Assembly (NCBI RefSeq): GCF_019320115.1
Contig: NC_089582.1
Span: 118,876,657-118,940,656, forward strand
Reading direction: 5' to 3'
Source: Miscanthus floridulus
Taxonomy: Eukaryota > Streptophyta > Magnoliopsida > Poales > Poaceae
DNA: 64,000 nucleotides
Shown here in pieces: positions 34,843 to 47,081 of the stretch. The notes below the pieces were generated by a model. That model saw only the letters and a program-made list of their open reading frames with translations. It was not told the origin of the DNA and ran no database searches. A program made the position numbers and the translations under genes. The stretch's first letter is position 1. Each line of letters opens with the position of its first letter.

Positions 34843-37180
34843 ATGTTTGTGCTGACTCCTGAGCTTATGCGGCCGCTGAACGTGCCAAACCGCAAAAGTG
34901 GCATCTTGTGGAGTCGTGGTGTCCATCCGTGCAAGCATGTTTTTTTTTTCGTCTCAGCCGAGGAGCAGATTGTGGTGCCAATTGTGTTTATTTGGACTTT
35001 GGGATCAAAAACAACGGCACAGTGGCGATGTTAGCACATAAAGTTACAGTTTCGTTTATGGCCTGCTCTGTTTCCACTTGGCTATAGCTAGCTGCACCTT
35101 AGTTACTTTCATTTCGTCCAGATATTATGAAACCCTTTTATATCTTTTCAACAAAGACAACTTTTTATACCAAATGTTAGCTCCGGTCAATAATAGTTAT
35201 AGATCTAGCTTTGCAGTATCTTAGTCTCTTAGATGCGTATCATTGAACAGTAATTTCTTATAAAATATATATTTCTTAAGCCTTCAATTCTAAGACATTT
35301 TGGAAATATTTTGTATCCATATCTATGCACATATAATTTTCAGGTTTAACCACAAATTATCCTAAATGACATGTTTTCTGATAGGAAGATACAACTTTTT
35401 TCACATAAGACAATAATATATTTTTATAGATATTATTACCTTGGACAAACCTGTAGCTAGTGTATTTCTGATTGGAGAAAATAAATGATCCTCTTTTTTT
35501 TTTTGGGGGGGGGGGGGTGCAGAAAATAAATGATTATATTATGTTTTTTTGGAAGTTTTTTGTGACATAGGACATGGATTCCTCCAATTGATTCATTTAA
35601 GGCATATAAATGGGAGTGTTTCACCTGGATGGCTAATATTAAATGCCACATATAATACTGACAATTCATTAGTTGTAACCACTCAACGTACCTAATATTT
35701 CGAAATCAAAGCAGCATGAAGAAAAGTAGGTGTATTTGGTTCTGTCTACAATATACAAAGTTTGCAATCTACATTGAATACATGAAGTCAGATCGAAACT
35801 TGGTGTCGGAAATTATTGATATGATTTTTCTTCAATACGCAAAAGGCTTGCGTATCTTTGTATTAAGAATGAGATTGTTTTTACATTGAAGTGCTAGGGT
35901 GGCTTTAATTTCTAAAGATCATTACTCGGCTTGGAGTTCCCGGCTTTAATTTCTAAAGATCATTACCCTAGCAGCCGGATCGATACAAAGGAGATTACTC
36001 GCGTATTAAACTACTCAGCTTGGAGTTCCCGGCTTCAATCCACGGGTCCGCCTCAATCTTGATCCTCTGAAGGAGCTGATGGACAGCAGTGTTTGCGCCG
36101 CGGAAGCAAATGATTGATATGGAAAAACAGATTTAGGCCTGTTCGTTTCGAGCGGAACGGAGCGCTGGAACCGATCCGGGCTGAAAGACACCTGTATTTT
36201 ATACCCGTCAACCATCACCGGGAAACGTTTCGGCTGGAAATCAGCCTAAAGGAACGGGCCCTTAGCGAATGCAGCCGGATCTGAAAGCATTGAAATATAA
36301 GTGATGGATCAAAATCTAGGCAGGCAAGGTAGCAAATGCTCAGCGTTTCCATCACCGAAAGCACGTTCGACGCCATGTTCGCTTGGCTTATAAGCCGTAC
36401 TTTTTCAGCCAACGAACAGTAGACAGAGCACGAATCCAGACGCACCTAAACTCTGCAAGCAGCATATATGCATTCGAACCACAATTGCAATTGCAACCCG
36501 GTCTGCCTAATCTGCCTGCTGCAAACATGCAATTGTATCGCCATTATCCACGGGCCACGGGGCAGGACAGGACGGCTCCATCCACGTGGTGCGGCACCAA
36601 ACAATCAGCCCGGCACGTCGCCCGCTAGCTAGCCAGAGTGCCAGACCCAGCCACAGCCTCCAACCAGCCAGGCAGGCAAAGGCAGCAGAGCCAACCACCC
36701 CGACGCCGGCCGAACCGATGGATTCCGATTCCACCCCTCGGCGCTGCTGTGCATTTGACCCCGCAGCGGCACCGCCCAGCCAGAACCCGCAAAACCGACG
36801 CGAATGTAGCGCAGTCAGGACACCGCAGAGACACGCATCGTGCCGAGCCGAGACGAGAACGAGACGCGACGGCTGTTGCTGCCGTCCCGTGGTCTCCGCG
36901 GCCTGCAGCCAGCTCAGAGCTCACGCACGCGCGCGCGCCGAACCCGGCCCTCGCCCAAAAAAACCAAAAATCATGCCAAACTAACTCCCTGCCACCACCA
37001 CCCCTCGTTCACCTCCTCTTCCTCCTCCAATTCTCCCCCAATTCCCACCCTGCGGAGGAGGCAGGGAGGAAGGCCGGACCGAACAGCCCGCCCACCGCCG
37101 GCTGCGGGATTGGGGACAGGGCCTGGGGCCGGCCGCCATTCGGTTGCTTGACCGCGCCGCCGACAGCGTCGTCGGCCGGG
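34843..37180. other. Intergenic and long 5' leader of the ARO gene
   Basis: It contains a poly-G run near 35503-35517, a short direct repeat ('tttctaaagatcattac', 35911 and 35949), and MITE-like 'ttcgcttggcttataagccg' near 36379. The ARO frame stays open for 181 codons upstream of the chosen Met (from 36638), through C-rich leader sequence. Confidence 0.4.
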
Positions 37181-39133
37181 ATGGACGACCTCAAGCAGAT
37201 CCTGGCGCGGCCGATCCAGCTCGCCGAGCAGGTAATAAAGTGGTCCGATGAGGCCTACACGTTCCGGCAGGAGTGCATGGAGCTCAAGGCCAAGGTCGAG
37301 CGCCTCGCCGGGCTGCTCCGCCAGGCCGCGCGCGCCGACCTCTACGAGCGCCCCGCGCGCCGCATCTTCGACGACACCGAGAAGGCGCTCGACAAGGCGC
37401 TGGCCCTCGTCGACAAGTGCCGCGCCCACGGCCTCGTCCGCCGCGTCTTCACCATCATCCCCGCGGGCTCCTTCAAGAAGATGACCAACCAGCTCGACAA
37501 CTCCGTCGGCGACCTCTCCTGGCTCCTCCGCGTCTCCTCGTCGGCCAAAGACGACGACGACTTCGACGCCCACATCGGGCTCCCGCCCATTGCGCAGAAC
37601 GAGCCCATCCTCTTCCTCATCTGGGAGCAGATCGCCGTGCTCTACACCGGCAACCTCGAGGCCCGCGCGGACGCCGCCGCCAGCCTCGTCTCGCTGGCGC
37701 GCGACAATGACAGGTACTCGAAGCTCATCATAGAGGAGGACGGTGTGCCGCCGCTGCTCAAGCTCGTCAAGGAGGGGCATCTCGAGGGCCAGGAGAACTG
37801 CGCGCTCGCCATCGGCCTCCTGGGCCGCGATCCGGAGTGCGTCGAGCAGATGGTCCAGGCCGGGGTGTGCCTGGCCTTCGCCAAGGTGCTCAAGGAGGGT
37901 CCCATGAAGGTGCAGGCCATGGTGGCCTGGGCCGTCTCGGAGCTCGCTGCCAACCACCCCAAGTCCCAGGACGCCTTCGCGCTGCACAACGTGATCCGGC
38001 TGCTCGTCGGCCACCTCGCTTTCGAGACGGTGCAGGAACACTCCAAGTACGCCATCACGTCCAAGATGTCAATACATTCCGTGCTAATGGACAAAAAGAA
38101 CAGCATCGGCTCTGCAGTTCAGCCGGACTTATTGGATGCAGGGGAGCATGGCGGCATGAGGTATCCGGCTGGACACGCTTCCCAGAGCAAGAATGAGATC
38201 CACAGTTTGGTGCAGTCCACCATGGCTGCCAAGTCTAATGGAGGCAGTGGTAAGCACAACATATCCGGCAGTGGTAAGCACAACATACCTAGTAACGGTG
38301 GTGGTGTCGTGGCAACGAAGCAGCACAATGCGTCATTGTCAGGAACGAGTACAAGGGGCAGGGAGTTCGAGGACCCTGAGACAAAGGCATACATGAAGGC
38401 CAATGCAGCTAAGGCGTTGTGGCAGCTTGCCAAGGGAAATGCAGCCATCTGTAAGAACATCACAGAGTCAAGGGCTCTGCTCTGCTTTGCTGTTCTTCTT
38501 GAGAAAGGTGAAGGTGACGTGCAATATAATTCCGCAATGGCTCTCATGGAGATCTGCTGTGTGGCCGAGCAGAATTCCGACCTACGACGATCAGCATTCA
38601 AGCCAACTTCTCCTGCTGCCCGGGCTGTTGTTGACCAGCTCCTACGTGTTGTTGAGAAGGCTGAGTATGATGATCTCCTAATTCCCTGCATTATCTCACT
38701 AGGTTGCTTGTCCAGAACCTTCCGTGCTACAGAGACTCGGATTATTGGACCATTGGTGAAGCTTCTTGATGAGAGGGAAGCAGATGTCTCTCGAGAGGCA
38801 GCAATTGCCCTGACCAAGTTTGCGTGCACGGATAATTACCTGCACGTAGACCATTCTAAAGCGATCATCAGTGCAGGCGGAGCGAAGCACCTAGTTCAGC
38901 TTGTGTATTTCAGTGAGCAGGTGGTTCAGATTGCATCACTCACCCTTGTATGCTACATTGCACACAATGTCCCAGACAGCGAGGAGTTGGCACAAGCAGA
39001 AATCCTCACGGTGCTCGAATGGGCTTCCAAGCAAGCTTACATGATGCAAGACCCAGTAATAGACAACTTGTTGCCTGAAGCAAAGATCAGATTGGAACTG
39101 TATCAGTCCAGAGGTGCAAAAGGCTATCATTAG
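37181..39133 (+). CDS. ARO: ARMADILLO REPEAT ONLY (ARO) protein
   Basis: Intronless, 650 residues from the ATG at 37181 (MDDLKQILARPIQLAEQVIK). This start is chosen because that motif is the conserved N-terminus of the ARO family, while the 181 in-frame codons before it look like leader. An N-terminal helical domain (about 1-140: SDEAYTFRQECMELKAKVERL, VRRVFTIIPAGSFKKM) is followed by armadillo repeats from about residue 160 (for example NLEARADAAASLVSLA, GVPPLLKLVKEGHLEGQENC, VREAAIALTKFA-like blocks near 540). A low-complexity Ser/Gly/Asn linker lies around 350-400. In Arabidopsis, ARO proteins support polarised growth of pollen tubes, root hairs and trichomes through small-GTPase and actin control, at the apical plasma membrane. 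No damage is seen. Which paralogue (ARO1-4) cannot be decided here. Confidence 0.92.
   Translation: MDDLKQILARPIQLAEQVIKWSDEAYTFRQECMELKAKVERLAGLLRQAARADLYERPARRIFDDTEKALDKALALVDKCRAHGLVRRVFTIIPAGSFKKMTNQLDNSVGDLSWLLRVSSSAKDDDDFDAHIGLPPIAQNEPILFLIWEQIAVLYTGNLEARADAAASLVSLARDNDRYSKLIIEEDGVPPLLKLVKEGHLEGQENCALAIGLLGRDPECVEQMVQAGVCLAFAKVLKEGPMKVQAMVAWAVSELAANHPKSQDAFALHNVIRLLVGHLAFETVQEHSKYAITSKMSIHSVLMDKKNSIGSAVQPDLLDAGEHGGMRYPAGHASQSKNEIHSLVQSTMAAKSNGGSGKHNISGSGKHNIPSNGGGVVATKQHNASLSGTSTRGREFEDPETKAYMKANAAKALWQLAKGNAAICKNITESRALLCFAVLLEKGEGDVQYNSAMALMEICCVAEQNSDLRRSAFKPTSPAARAVVDQLLRVVEKAEYDDLLIPCIISLGCLSRTFRATETRIIGPLVKLLDEREADVSREAAIALTKFACTDNYLHVDHSKAIISAGGAKHLVQLVYFSEQVVQIASLTLVCYIAHNVPDSEELAQAEILTVLEWASKQAYMMQDPVIDNLLPEAKIRLELYQSRGAKGYH
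38243..38290 (+). repeat. 24-bp in-frame tandem repeat in the ARO linker
   Basis: 'ggcagtggtaagcacaacat' starts at 38243 and again at 38267, giving SGKHNI twice in the disordered linker between armadillo blocks. Confidence 0.85.
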
Positions 39134-40004
39134 ATTACCTGCTGTGGAAAGGCATGAATGAGGAATTTTAAGGCGTTCTTCTTTGGATTGGCCAAGTACT
39201 GTATATACATCCAACGGCTTCTATCCATACTCTGGCTAAACCTTTTTGATTCCCGGCATGGCAAAAGTTGTTGAAGTTACACCTCTGGTTGGGTTCTCGA
39301 TACAGGGAAGTAAGTTTTGTTTGTAGGCTTGGATGTTCAGAACTCCAATTCCTCTTGTTGGTGGTATAGTTTTTGGGAGATTAGCATTGTACTCTCTTTC
39401 GCCTAATGATGTATCGTGTATATTACATTTCACTCATCAATCTGAAAAAAAATTCTTAAATCCAAGACCATAATATTATTTTCGTGCACTTGACACATGG
39501 TTTTCTTTGACTCTTTCTTGTAGGTATCATTTGAATTCAGAAATTTGCTAATTTTGTTTTATGTCCACTTGTTGACTATGCCACCCCCCCCCCCCCCCCC
39601 CCCCCCCCCACATTCCTTTATGTTTCATGCTCAGTTGGGGTCGTGATCTTCACATTGTTGACTCATTCATCAGAGAAGTTTTCTTATAACTGAGTGTAAA
39701 TTTTTCCTTGCATCTGACCTCATGCTCGCTTGACTGTTTCTTGTAAGTAGCATCTGAAAAAGAAGGTTGCAGTTATGTTCTACCGTTCAGTTCTTGACAA
39801 TGTGCCTCATTCCTTTATGCTTAAGGTGTAATGTGAGGTTCTAATCCTGTCCGTTCACTAGTCAACAGTATACTTTACCACATGTTCAGTTTTCCAACTG
39901 CCAGTCTCATGTTCTAATGTACTTGTGTCTTTGGATTGTCTGGGGTGGTGAAACTGAACAGTTGAAAATGCCATTTGTCAAAAATGTCGAGAAGTCTAGC
40001 ATTG
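39134..40004. other. ARO 3' flank with long poly-C run
   Basis: No gene is seen. An uninterrupted run of 26 C lies at 39584-39609, with weaker 'ttctttgactctttcttgtag' and 'gcttgactgtttcttgtaag' near-repeats around it. Confidence 0.5.
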
Positions 40005-40343
40005 GCCCTGTTTGGATACTCTAGCACAGCTAGAGGTTAGAGTTAGTTTCTAGCTCAGGACTAGCCCTGAACTAACTCTAGCCTAAGAGATGTTTGGATA
40101 CAAGAATTAAAATGATAATAAATGTGCTTTCCAAATCATTGGTGTGGATGAAAGTAGAGAGAAAACAGTGGACCCCACCTCAAATAGCCCCAACTAGCCC
40201 AAATAATCACCTCTTTGGGGGGATAGTTTTTTAGGGTGAGCTAGTTGCAAATAACCCACTCTAGCCCTCCTGTTTGGCTACTTTAGGGCTAGTTGAGCTC
40301 CAACTAGCCCAAACTAGCTCTAACCCATGGATCCAAACAGGGC
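40005..40343. mobile_element. MITE with GCCCTGTTTGGAT termini
   Basis: It starts 'gccctgtttggatact' and ends 'ggatccaaacagggc', perfect inverted ends over 13-14 bp. The 5-bp CATTG occurs directly on both sides (40000-40004 and 40344-40348). The interior is rich in 'ctagctc/gagctag' words. Confidence 0.75.
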
Positions 40344-41300
40344 CATTGTCTGGTTCTTGTCATGCAGGTCACTCCATATCCAGTACAAGAACAGTAATTT
40401 TGCTTCAAAACCTTCATGTAAGATTGACCTGTGATGTATGCCTAGTATTTTGCTACCTTTAAGGTGCCCCATTGTTTCTCCAAACCCCCCAAAAAAGTGG
40501 TCAGTTTTTTGTTATGTGATGTGACCTTTTGATCAATTATCACTGACAAAAAGGTCTCAGCAAGGACCAGCTGATCTTTTGTAATTTTCTGTTTCCCTAT
40601 GATTGGTCCATCGTTCCAAGATAGCATGAACTTTTTCGGTGCATGAAACATGTTCAGGTATTTCTCCTTTTCCGTATCTTTTTTGTGCGCTCGTCTGCTT
40701 TGGATCTCAATCTGATTCCATAATCCAGCCTTTATCTTTTCCTCCCTATGCAGGTCAGGTCCTCTGTTGTCCACAGTAGCAGATGGTCCTGCGGCAGGAA
40801 CTGGACGTGAATCAGTGCATGTAGCGTGACCACCATGTGGAGCTGTTCCGTTCTTTACAGTACCAATATCTGGCCTGTTTCCTGTTTTCCTTTGGACCCG
40901 TCACTGCCAATTCACTATTCGGATCGGTGGGGTGGTGGTTGTGTTCTCGAATGGTTTTCCTTTCATTTGCTTCGAGGCTTGCAGTTTGACAGATATGTCT
41001 TGCGTGCAGAGGAGGCCAATTGTCAAAACTGCGCCTCCTCTGACTATTGTATCTAGGGAACTGTCGTATGCAAAGCACCAAAAGATGTAAAGTGGACAAT
41101 ACTTGGGCCGGTGTGAATTGTGATGAAGCTGCAATGCGGGCTTCCTTTTACGTGGACCGCTCAATGGGCCTGGGCGTGTTCGAGTCGGAGTTTTTGTTTG
41201 AAATGCTATCGTGCCAACCATCTCACGAGGGAGGAGGAAAAAGCCAGCATGCCGGTAAATAGGAACGTCCAACTTGGTTTTCGATTTTCGAAGACTAAGA
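40344..41300. other. Intergenic, no supportable gene
   Basis: Short ORFs on both strands have no recognisable domain. Several 'tgcag' acceptor-like and 'gtaag'-like signals occur but do not link coding segments. Confidence 0.35.
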
Positions 41301-41497
41301 GCCTTTTAACAGGGCTCCTACAGGGCCTTAGCTCCGGCTCCTGTAGGAGCTGTGCTAAATATCTGTTTTAGAAAAGAGTTTCGCATGGGGAGTCGGTCAA
41401 GAGCCGAAGCTATTTTTTTCCTGCGCAGGAGAAGCCTAAAAAACGAGCTTCGCGTGGCTCCTTGCAGTGGGTTCACGTCGTCTAGTGCGAAGGAGCC

Positions 41498-42996
41498 TGT
41501 CGGTGTTTCGTACAAGCACCGGCAAGTAAATTTATAGTAATGCGCGTTAGGCTCGGATGGTGCGCTAAAGGACACAGGATTTATACTGGTTCGGGCGGAA
41601 CGTCCCTACGTCCAGTTTGTTGCTGTTTGTGTTATTAGCACTGTGAACGGTCTGTAGTAAGGGATACAAACTGCCGAGAGAGGGACTGATCCCAAGTCTC
41701 TGATGGAAGGATTGAAAGGTGGTCAAGAGCTTCGTAGCTGCTTGAATGTGTGTATGAGTGCGTTCTATTGTTCGGTCCTCTTTTTTTTCCGTCCTCCTTG
41801 ATGGAGAAAGCGCATCCCCTTTTATAGATGAAGGGGCTGTCTTTACAAGGGTGAGGGCTCCAGGATGCGTACTCTACTTAGTCTTGTGGCTTACGTCTAC
41901 CTGGCCAGGTCCTCCATTCTGATGAGTGCGAAGGAAGATAAGTGCTTATCATGTTGTCGATGTCTCTGTAGGATGTCAGGTTAGTCACAGAATGCTACCC
42001 TGCGCAAGGTATGGGCTGTAGTACAGTGGTTTTGACTTATGAGCCTCCCCCCAGCCTTGCTCCGTACGCCTTCTGGTTCCCATGATTCCTTGTTGGGAGA
42101 ATTCGGGGTCGGGGTTCGGTGTAGCGCCGTGGCCAAGGCCTTCTGACTGGGAGGACCTGAGGGGTCGGGAAGAGGGCACCGCTCCCTCGGGTCCACAGCG
42201 TGGTGACGGAATATACGTCGTTCGTGGAGATAGCAAATCTGTTCTTGGAGCGTAGCGGTTGTCGTATATCTTCATTGGGTTCCGTGTCCCAGAGCTGAAG
42301 GCGGCGCCTACAACTCTACAGGGTGAGGCGCACGCACCTGTAATACCTTTTGGGCTCTGCGGCGCCCGGAAGGGTCTAAAGCATCAGTCCTGTCGTTCCC
42401 TGGCAGTCCTTTTCCTGACAGGGTGCAGGGTATGGTCGTAGGAGCCATGGTTGACCCGAACGTCTTGTCTCGTCCTATACCCATCATTATGAGGGATAGA
42501 TATCGATCAGGGCGAGGCTTGTTCTGGGCCGTCGGGTGAGACGGAAACCAATCCCTATCTCTTGGGCGAGACTAACCCCATCCCTCTGGGATCGGGCGAG
42601 GCGGAATCCATCCCTTAGCCTTCGGGCGAGACCGAGCCCACCCTATAGGCGTCGGGCGAGACGGAGATTAGCCTTGAGCCTTTGGGGCGAGGCAGAGTTA
42701 TCCCACAAAGGCGTCGGGTGAGGCCGACCCCGCCCCTCCGGGATCGGGCGAGACGGAATTCATCCCTCAGCTCTCGGGCGAGACCGAGCCCGCCCTCAAG
42801 GCGTCGGGCGAGACGGAGTTTATCCCTCGGCCCTCGGGCGAGACCGAGCCCGCCCTCAAGGCGTTGGGCGAGACGGAACTGAACTCCCGTCACTCGAACA
42901 AGGGATGACATGACGCCCTTATGCGTCCAGAAGTTTTTCACATTTGGTGGTTATTGGTTCCACCTTCTAGGGTACCCTGGTATTAGGTCCCCGACA
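41498..42996 (-). repeat. 3' LTR (1499 bp)
   Basis: Starts TGTCGGTGTTTCG and ends GGTCCCCGACA. In element orientation this is the downstream LTR. The purine-rich 'ctcaggggctac' (minus strand, about 43008-42997) abuts it as polypurine tract. Confidence 0.92.
42526..42890 (+). repeat. Tandem GGGCGAGAC repeats inside the 3' LTR
   Basis: A 'tcgggcgagac' word recurs about every 30 bp within ~60-bp units (for example 'gcgtcgggcgagacggagtt' near 42800 and 'ccctcgggcgagaccgagcc' near 42772 and 42832). The same array is in the other LTR. It explains the Arg/Pro-rich chance ORFs seen there. Confidence 0.85.
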
Positions 42997-43560
42997 GTAG
43001 CCCCTGAGACTCTAGGTGATTCAAGTAGAACCGCCTGGAGGGTGTTTTTGATTTCGTCGAAGCTAATTTGCCGGAGGGTGCGCGCGAGCGCACCCGATGG
43101 GTGTAGCCCCTGAGCCCCCGGGTGACTCGAGTAGAGTCGCCCGGGGGGTTGTATCGGCCCCTTCGCGGGTAAGGCTGAAGGACTTAGTTTTTTATCAACT
43201 GGATGTTTTTCCGAGTGGGTCGTGGCGTTCCGTTCGTTGGGAACTGATTCGAGGCTGTCCTAACTGGTGCTTCTGCCCTTGATGGCGGATCGTTCATGGA
43301 TTCCTTCTTAGTTGGGCCGGCTGGTGAGTTTCTGGGCCCTAGGCGGGCCAAAGAGAAAAGAACAGGCCTCTGTGGCTTGCGTTTCCCCGGTGGGTAGAGA
43401 GTCCGGATTCGCTTGGGAAAGGCGAACCGTCCGCCGAGATTTTTTTTTGGGGTGAAAGGATAGGGACTACGGGCGCGTGTCCCGCGACGTGACGCAGTGG
43501 CGCGCGTGGCAGGCCCAGAGATCGAGGCGGACGGTTGCCCTTCTCGCGTCCATCGCCCCC

Positions 43561-43567
43561 TATAAAA
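43561..43567 (+). promoter_or_regulatory. TATA box upstream of the antisense gene
   Basis: TATAAAA on the plus strand, preceded by 'catcgccccc', about 170 bp upstream of the antisense-gene ATG at 43739. Position and context suit a core promoter that fires opposite to gag-pol. Confidence 0.55.
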
Positions 43568-43738
43568 CCACGGAGTTCACCCCCAGGGTTCCATATTTCG
43601 CTCCCCTTCCTTTGCGTTCTAAAACATCCACCGCCAATCTCTCCAGCCGCTCGCGCCCACATCGCCACCGTCGACCGGCCTGCGTTCGTGTTCCAGCCGC
43701 TGTCAAGCTCGCGCCTGCCCTTCCCTCCTACTGCTTTA

Positions 43739-46700
43739 ATGGAGTTGTGGGGCAGATCAAGCATCACCTCCTGGCCTCTGGAGGGCCTCGTCCATCGTGG
43801 CCTTCTCTATCCACTGTCTGCCGTCCAGGAGTGGTTGCTTCCTGGCGACGAGGGTGAGCCGGTGCCGCCTGAAGGGTATGTCGTCTCTTTTGCCATCTTC
43901 CATGAGCGGGGATTCGGGGTTCCCGCGCATAGATTCCTTCGGGGGCTATTAGATTACTATGAGGTAGAGCTGCAGCATCTAACTCCCAATGGGATTCAGC
44001 ATATGGCAGCGTTTGTTGCCCTGTGCGAGGGCTTCCTGGGGATCGATCCCCATTTTGATCTGTGGCGGTATTTCTTTAGTATTAGTCTGTCAAGAAGGAA
44101 GATTGGGGGGAAAGAGATGAACGCGCCGATGGGATGTGCCAGTATTCATCTGCGCCATACCCGGTCGAAGGGTTACCCATACATGTGTTTGGAGACATCC
44201 AACAAGGGATGGCACTCGCAATGGTTTTATGTTAAGGATGATGCGAGTGCCACCCTACCGAAGTATACCGGGCGTCTTATTGTGGATGCCCCGGAGTCGT
44301 GGGGCTAGGGCGTCCAGTCCAGAGACAAGAAACACATTACCGACCTTCTTTCTACCCTCCAAGCCCTGAAGGGCCGGGGTGTAAAGGGGACAGGGATCAT
44401 CGGTGCCTACCATACTAGGAGGGTGGCACCCCTGATGGCGCGTGCGCTTCCCCTGCATCGGATGATGCTCGGGATATCGTACGAGGGGACGGTGCTTGTT
44501 GATGAGGCGCTCCCTTACTCGGAAGTGGCGCAGCGCATCAAGGAGGCGACGGAGCCGACGAAGGATTCTACCGACAGTGTCCTCGACATCGTGTATCCGG
44601 TGCCCGGGCATCCTCCAATGCGGCCGGAGCCTGGGTTCTTCGAATTCGTAAGCCCTCTTCTCCCGCACTCTTTTCTTTCTCCTGAATCTCCCTTTTTTAA
44701 TACTTGCTTTTGTAATGTTGGGGCTAGCCGAGGGGGCTAGTCTTCAAGGATAGTCCGGCCCCGCTGCCGAAGGACAAGGTTGTGGTGGCGATGAATCGAC
44801 TCGCGGCCGAGCGGGAGAAGAAAGGAAAGGAGGAGATGAAGAAGGCAAAACGACTGAAGCAAGAGGCACGGGATAGGGGAGAGGACGTGAGTAGTGAGGA
44901 TGACGACAATGATGATGATGACGATGACGATGATGAGGTAGCCGTCGACGTGGATTGGGGCATCCTGGAGGATGAGGAAACGCTGACAAGTGGCCACCCA
45001 CCCGTGCAGGGGCCCTTTGCTTTTCACGCAGAGGGAAGTGAATCAATGAGGTCAGTGAAGGCCGGCGAGTCCACCGCTTCGCACGGCGTGTCGGCCGAGG
45101 ATCGGTGGATGGGGGACGCCGGGCTTGCTGCCGCCGACCCTGAGGCGATCGTGGAGGGGGGTGGCACCGGAGCCACGCCCGGCTTTGGTGCCGCGCCTTG
45201 TGAGGTGATGGAGGGGAGCAGCTCCGGTGCTGCGCCCCGTGAGACGATGGAGGGGGACGGCTCCGGTGTCGCGCCCGATGAGATGATGGAAGGGAGCGAC
45301 TCCGGCGCTGCGCCTGACGAGATGAACCCCCCCTGCCCCGGAGCAGGGGGCAGGCACGAAACGGTCCCGTCTGGACAAGTCAGGGCAGGGATCTGGGGAT
45401 CCATCCCCAAAACGCTTCCGTCGGCCGAGGACGTCAACGTAAGCTCTTGACTCCTCTGTTCTCATCTTTTTTCCATTTTTATTTTGACTTAACGGTTATT
45501 ACCTTTGTGTAGGTTCTTGCGGACGGGTCACCCCCTGGGGCTGGCGCCTAAGAAGAGTCTCGCCCTTCAAGCGGGACAGACGGCGTCGCCTGGAGTCACC
45601 CCTGTTTCGGGCAGGAGTGGTGCCGATGTTGGGGCCGTGTTGGCCGAACCAACGGCGTCCATGGTGGCTCCCACGCCCGCGGAGGTTACTGAGCGAGCGG
45701 TTTCTTCCGTGGCGGGCGTGGAAAAGCCGGCCGAGGACCGCATACCGCCATTGAAGGTGATCATGACTACGCCAAGCCAAGATCAGTCGGGCACGGTCGT
45801 GGTGGCACCCGAGGGCGTGGTTCAATCCACGCCGCCAGGCGCCCATGTGGATCCGCCCGTGGCGAGCGAAGCGGCCCAGACGAAGGAGGGTCCAGCCGGA
45901 GGGTCCTCGGGTGTGGCAGTGGTGCCACACAGGGTCAGGAGGGAGCCGCCACCGGCCCCTTTGTCGGGAGGAAGCCGCTCCCCTACGCGGGGGGAGCCGC
46001 CGCTCCACTAGATGGCCGCTCAGGACCCGACATCGGCTCTTTTCTCGCTCGACGATCATTTCGAGAGCATGGAGCGGGAGGGTCTTGACATCAGGATCTT
46101 GACCATGCTGAACGCCCTGGACTAGGCCAGAGGAGCCCTTCGTGAGATCGTTATCCCTACCACTCAGGTATTTTCTGGACTTTCTTCTTTCTTTGTGTGT
46201 TTCTGTGTTCTCGCATTTCTGATATCAGTCTTCTTCCGCCTCAGATTCTTGTTGCTTGTAGCCGGAATAAATCCCAATTCCTCCGCGAACAGAAGGCGGA
46301 GTGGGATCGCCTTTCCGAGGAGGCCCGGCTGCGAGCAGACATGGCCGCCCAGCTTGCTACTGTCCAGGAGCGGGAGGCCCAAGCGCGTTAGGATGCGGAG
46401 GAGGCGCACGGGATGTTCGAGGACCTGTCGGCGAGGTCTAAGCTAGATGGAGAGGAGATTGCCAGACTCTAAAAAGAGCGAGACGAGCTGCTGCAGAGGA
46501 ATGCCGCGGCCAATGAGAAGGCCGGCGAAGTCCTGAAGGAGCTGGAGATGGAGCGGGACCTCCGGTGGAAGGTCGAGAGTAGGGCCACAGCCCTCCAGCA
46601 GAAGGTGGACGAGGACATCGAGGTGGTCCGCTCTCTCTGGGCGGAGCTTGGTGGCGCGGTGGAAGGAAGGTTGAGTGCTGAGAACGTTGCCACCAAGCTA

Positions 46701-47081
46701 GAGAAAGAGGCTACCTATACGCGAAGGGCCCTTCAGGCTGAGAGCGATGAGCACGATCTTCTACAAGCTACGGTCAGGGTGGTCCTTAATGCCCTGAATG
46801 TGACGGAGCCGGTGGAGACCAGCCCGCTCGCGGCTCGTGTCGGAGGTATCACGGCTCGGGTGGGCCAACTTGAGGAGAGTGCCTTTCACGCCGGGATTAC
46901 CCAGGCCTTCACCGTCGCCCACGCCCATTATGAGAAGGAAATAAACCTAAAGGTGATGAGCGAAGGCTTTCCGTCCACCTACGAGGATGAAGAGCTAGAG
47001 GAAATGGAGAAGATGGTCGCTCCCCTTGCGAAGAACCTGGCAGACAGTCTGAAAGAAATGGTTCTCCCTCCGCGGGAGTAA
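43739..47081 (+). pseudogene. Antisense ORF of the Tat element (Transposase_28-like), broken
   Basis: The plausible start is MELWGRSSITSW at 43739. The first exon runs to 44647 (GT at 44648) and contains the domain known in Pfam as 'putative gypsy type transposon' (Transposase_28): EGYVVSFAIFHERGFGVPAHRF, ALCEGFLGIDPHFDLWRYFF, HSQWFYVKDD. An in-frame TAG lies at 44306-44308 (Gln-like position). Exon 2 fits 44728-45438 in phase (acceptor 'gggctag'), with a KGKEEMKKAKRLKQ basic helix and an Asp run. A third part, 45513-46160, is Pro/Ala-rich and has stops at 46009-46011 and near 46123. The last part, 46262-47081, is a long coiled coil with two more stops. Known in grasses only as part of Tat elements; function not established. 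Not a host gene. Confidence 0.75.

Noticed and set aside
36971..38041. 356-codon minus-strand ORF opposite the ARO gene
   Set aside because: Complement of a GC-rich armadillo coding region; no recognisable domain and Glu/Val/Asp-biased composition.
39584..39609. Poly-C run as a functional i-motif
   Set aside because: A lone mononucleotide run of 26 C in a 3' flank; more likely slippage or assembly noise.
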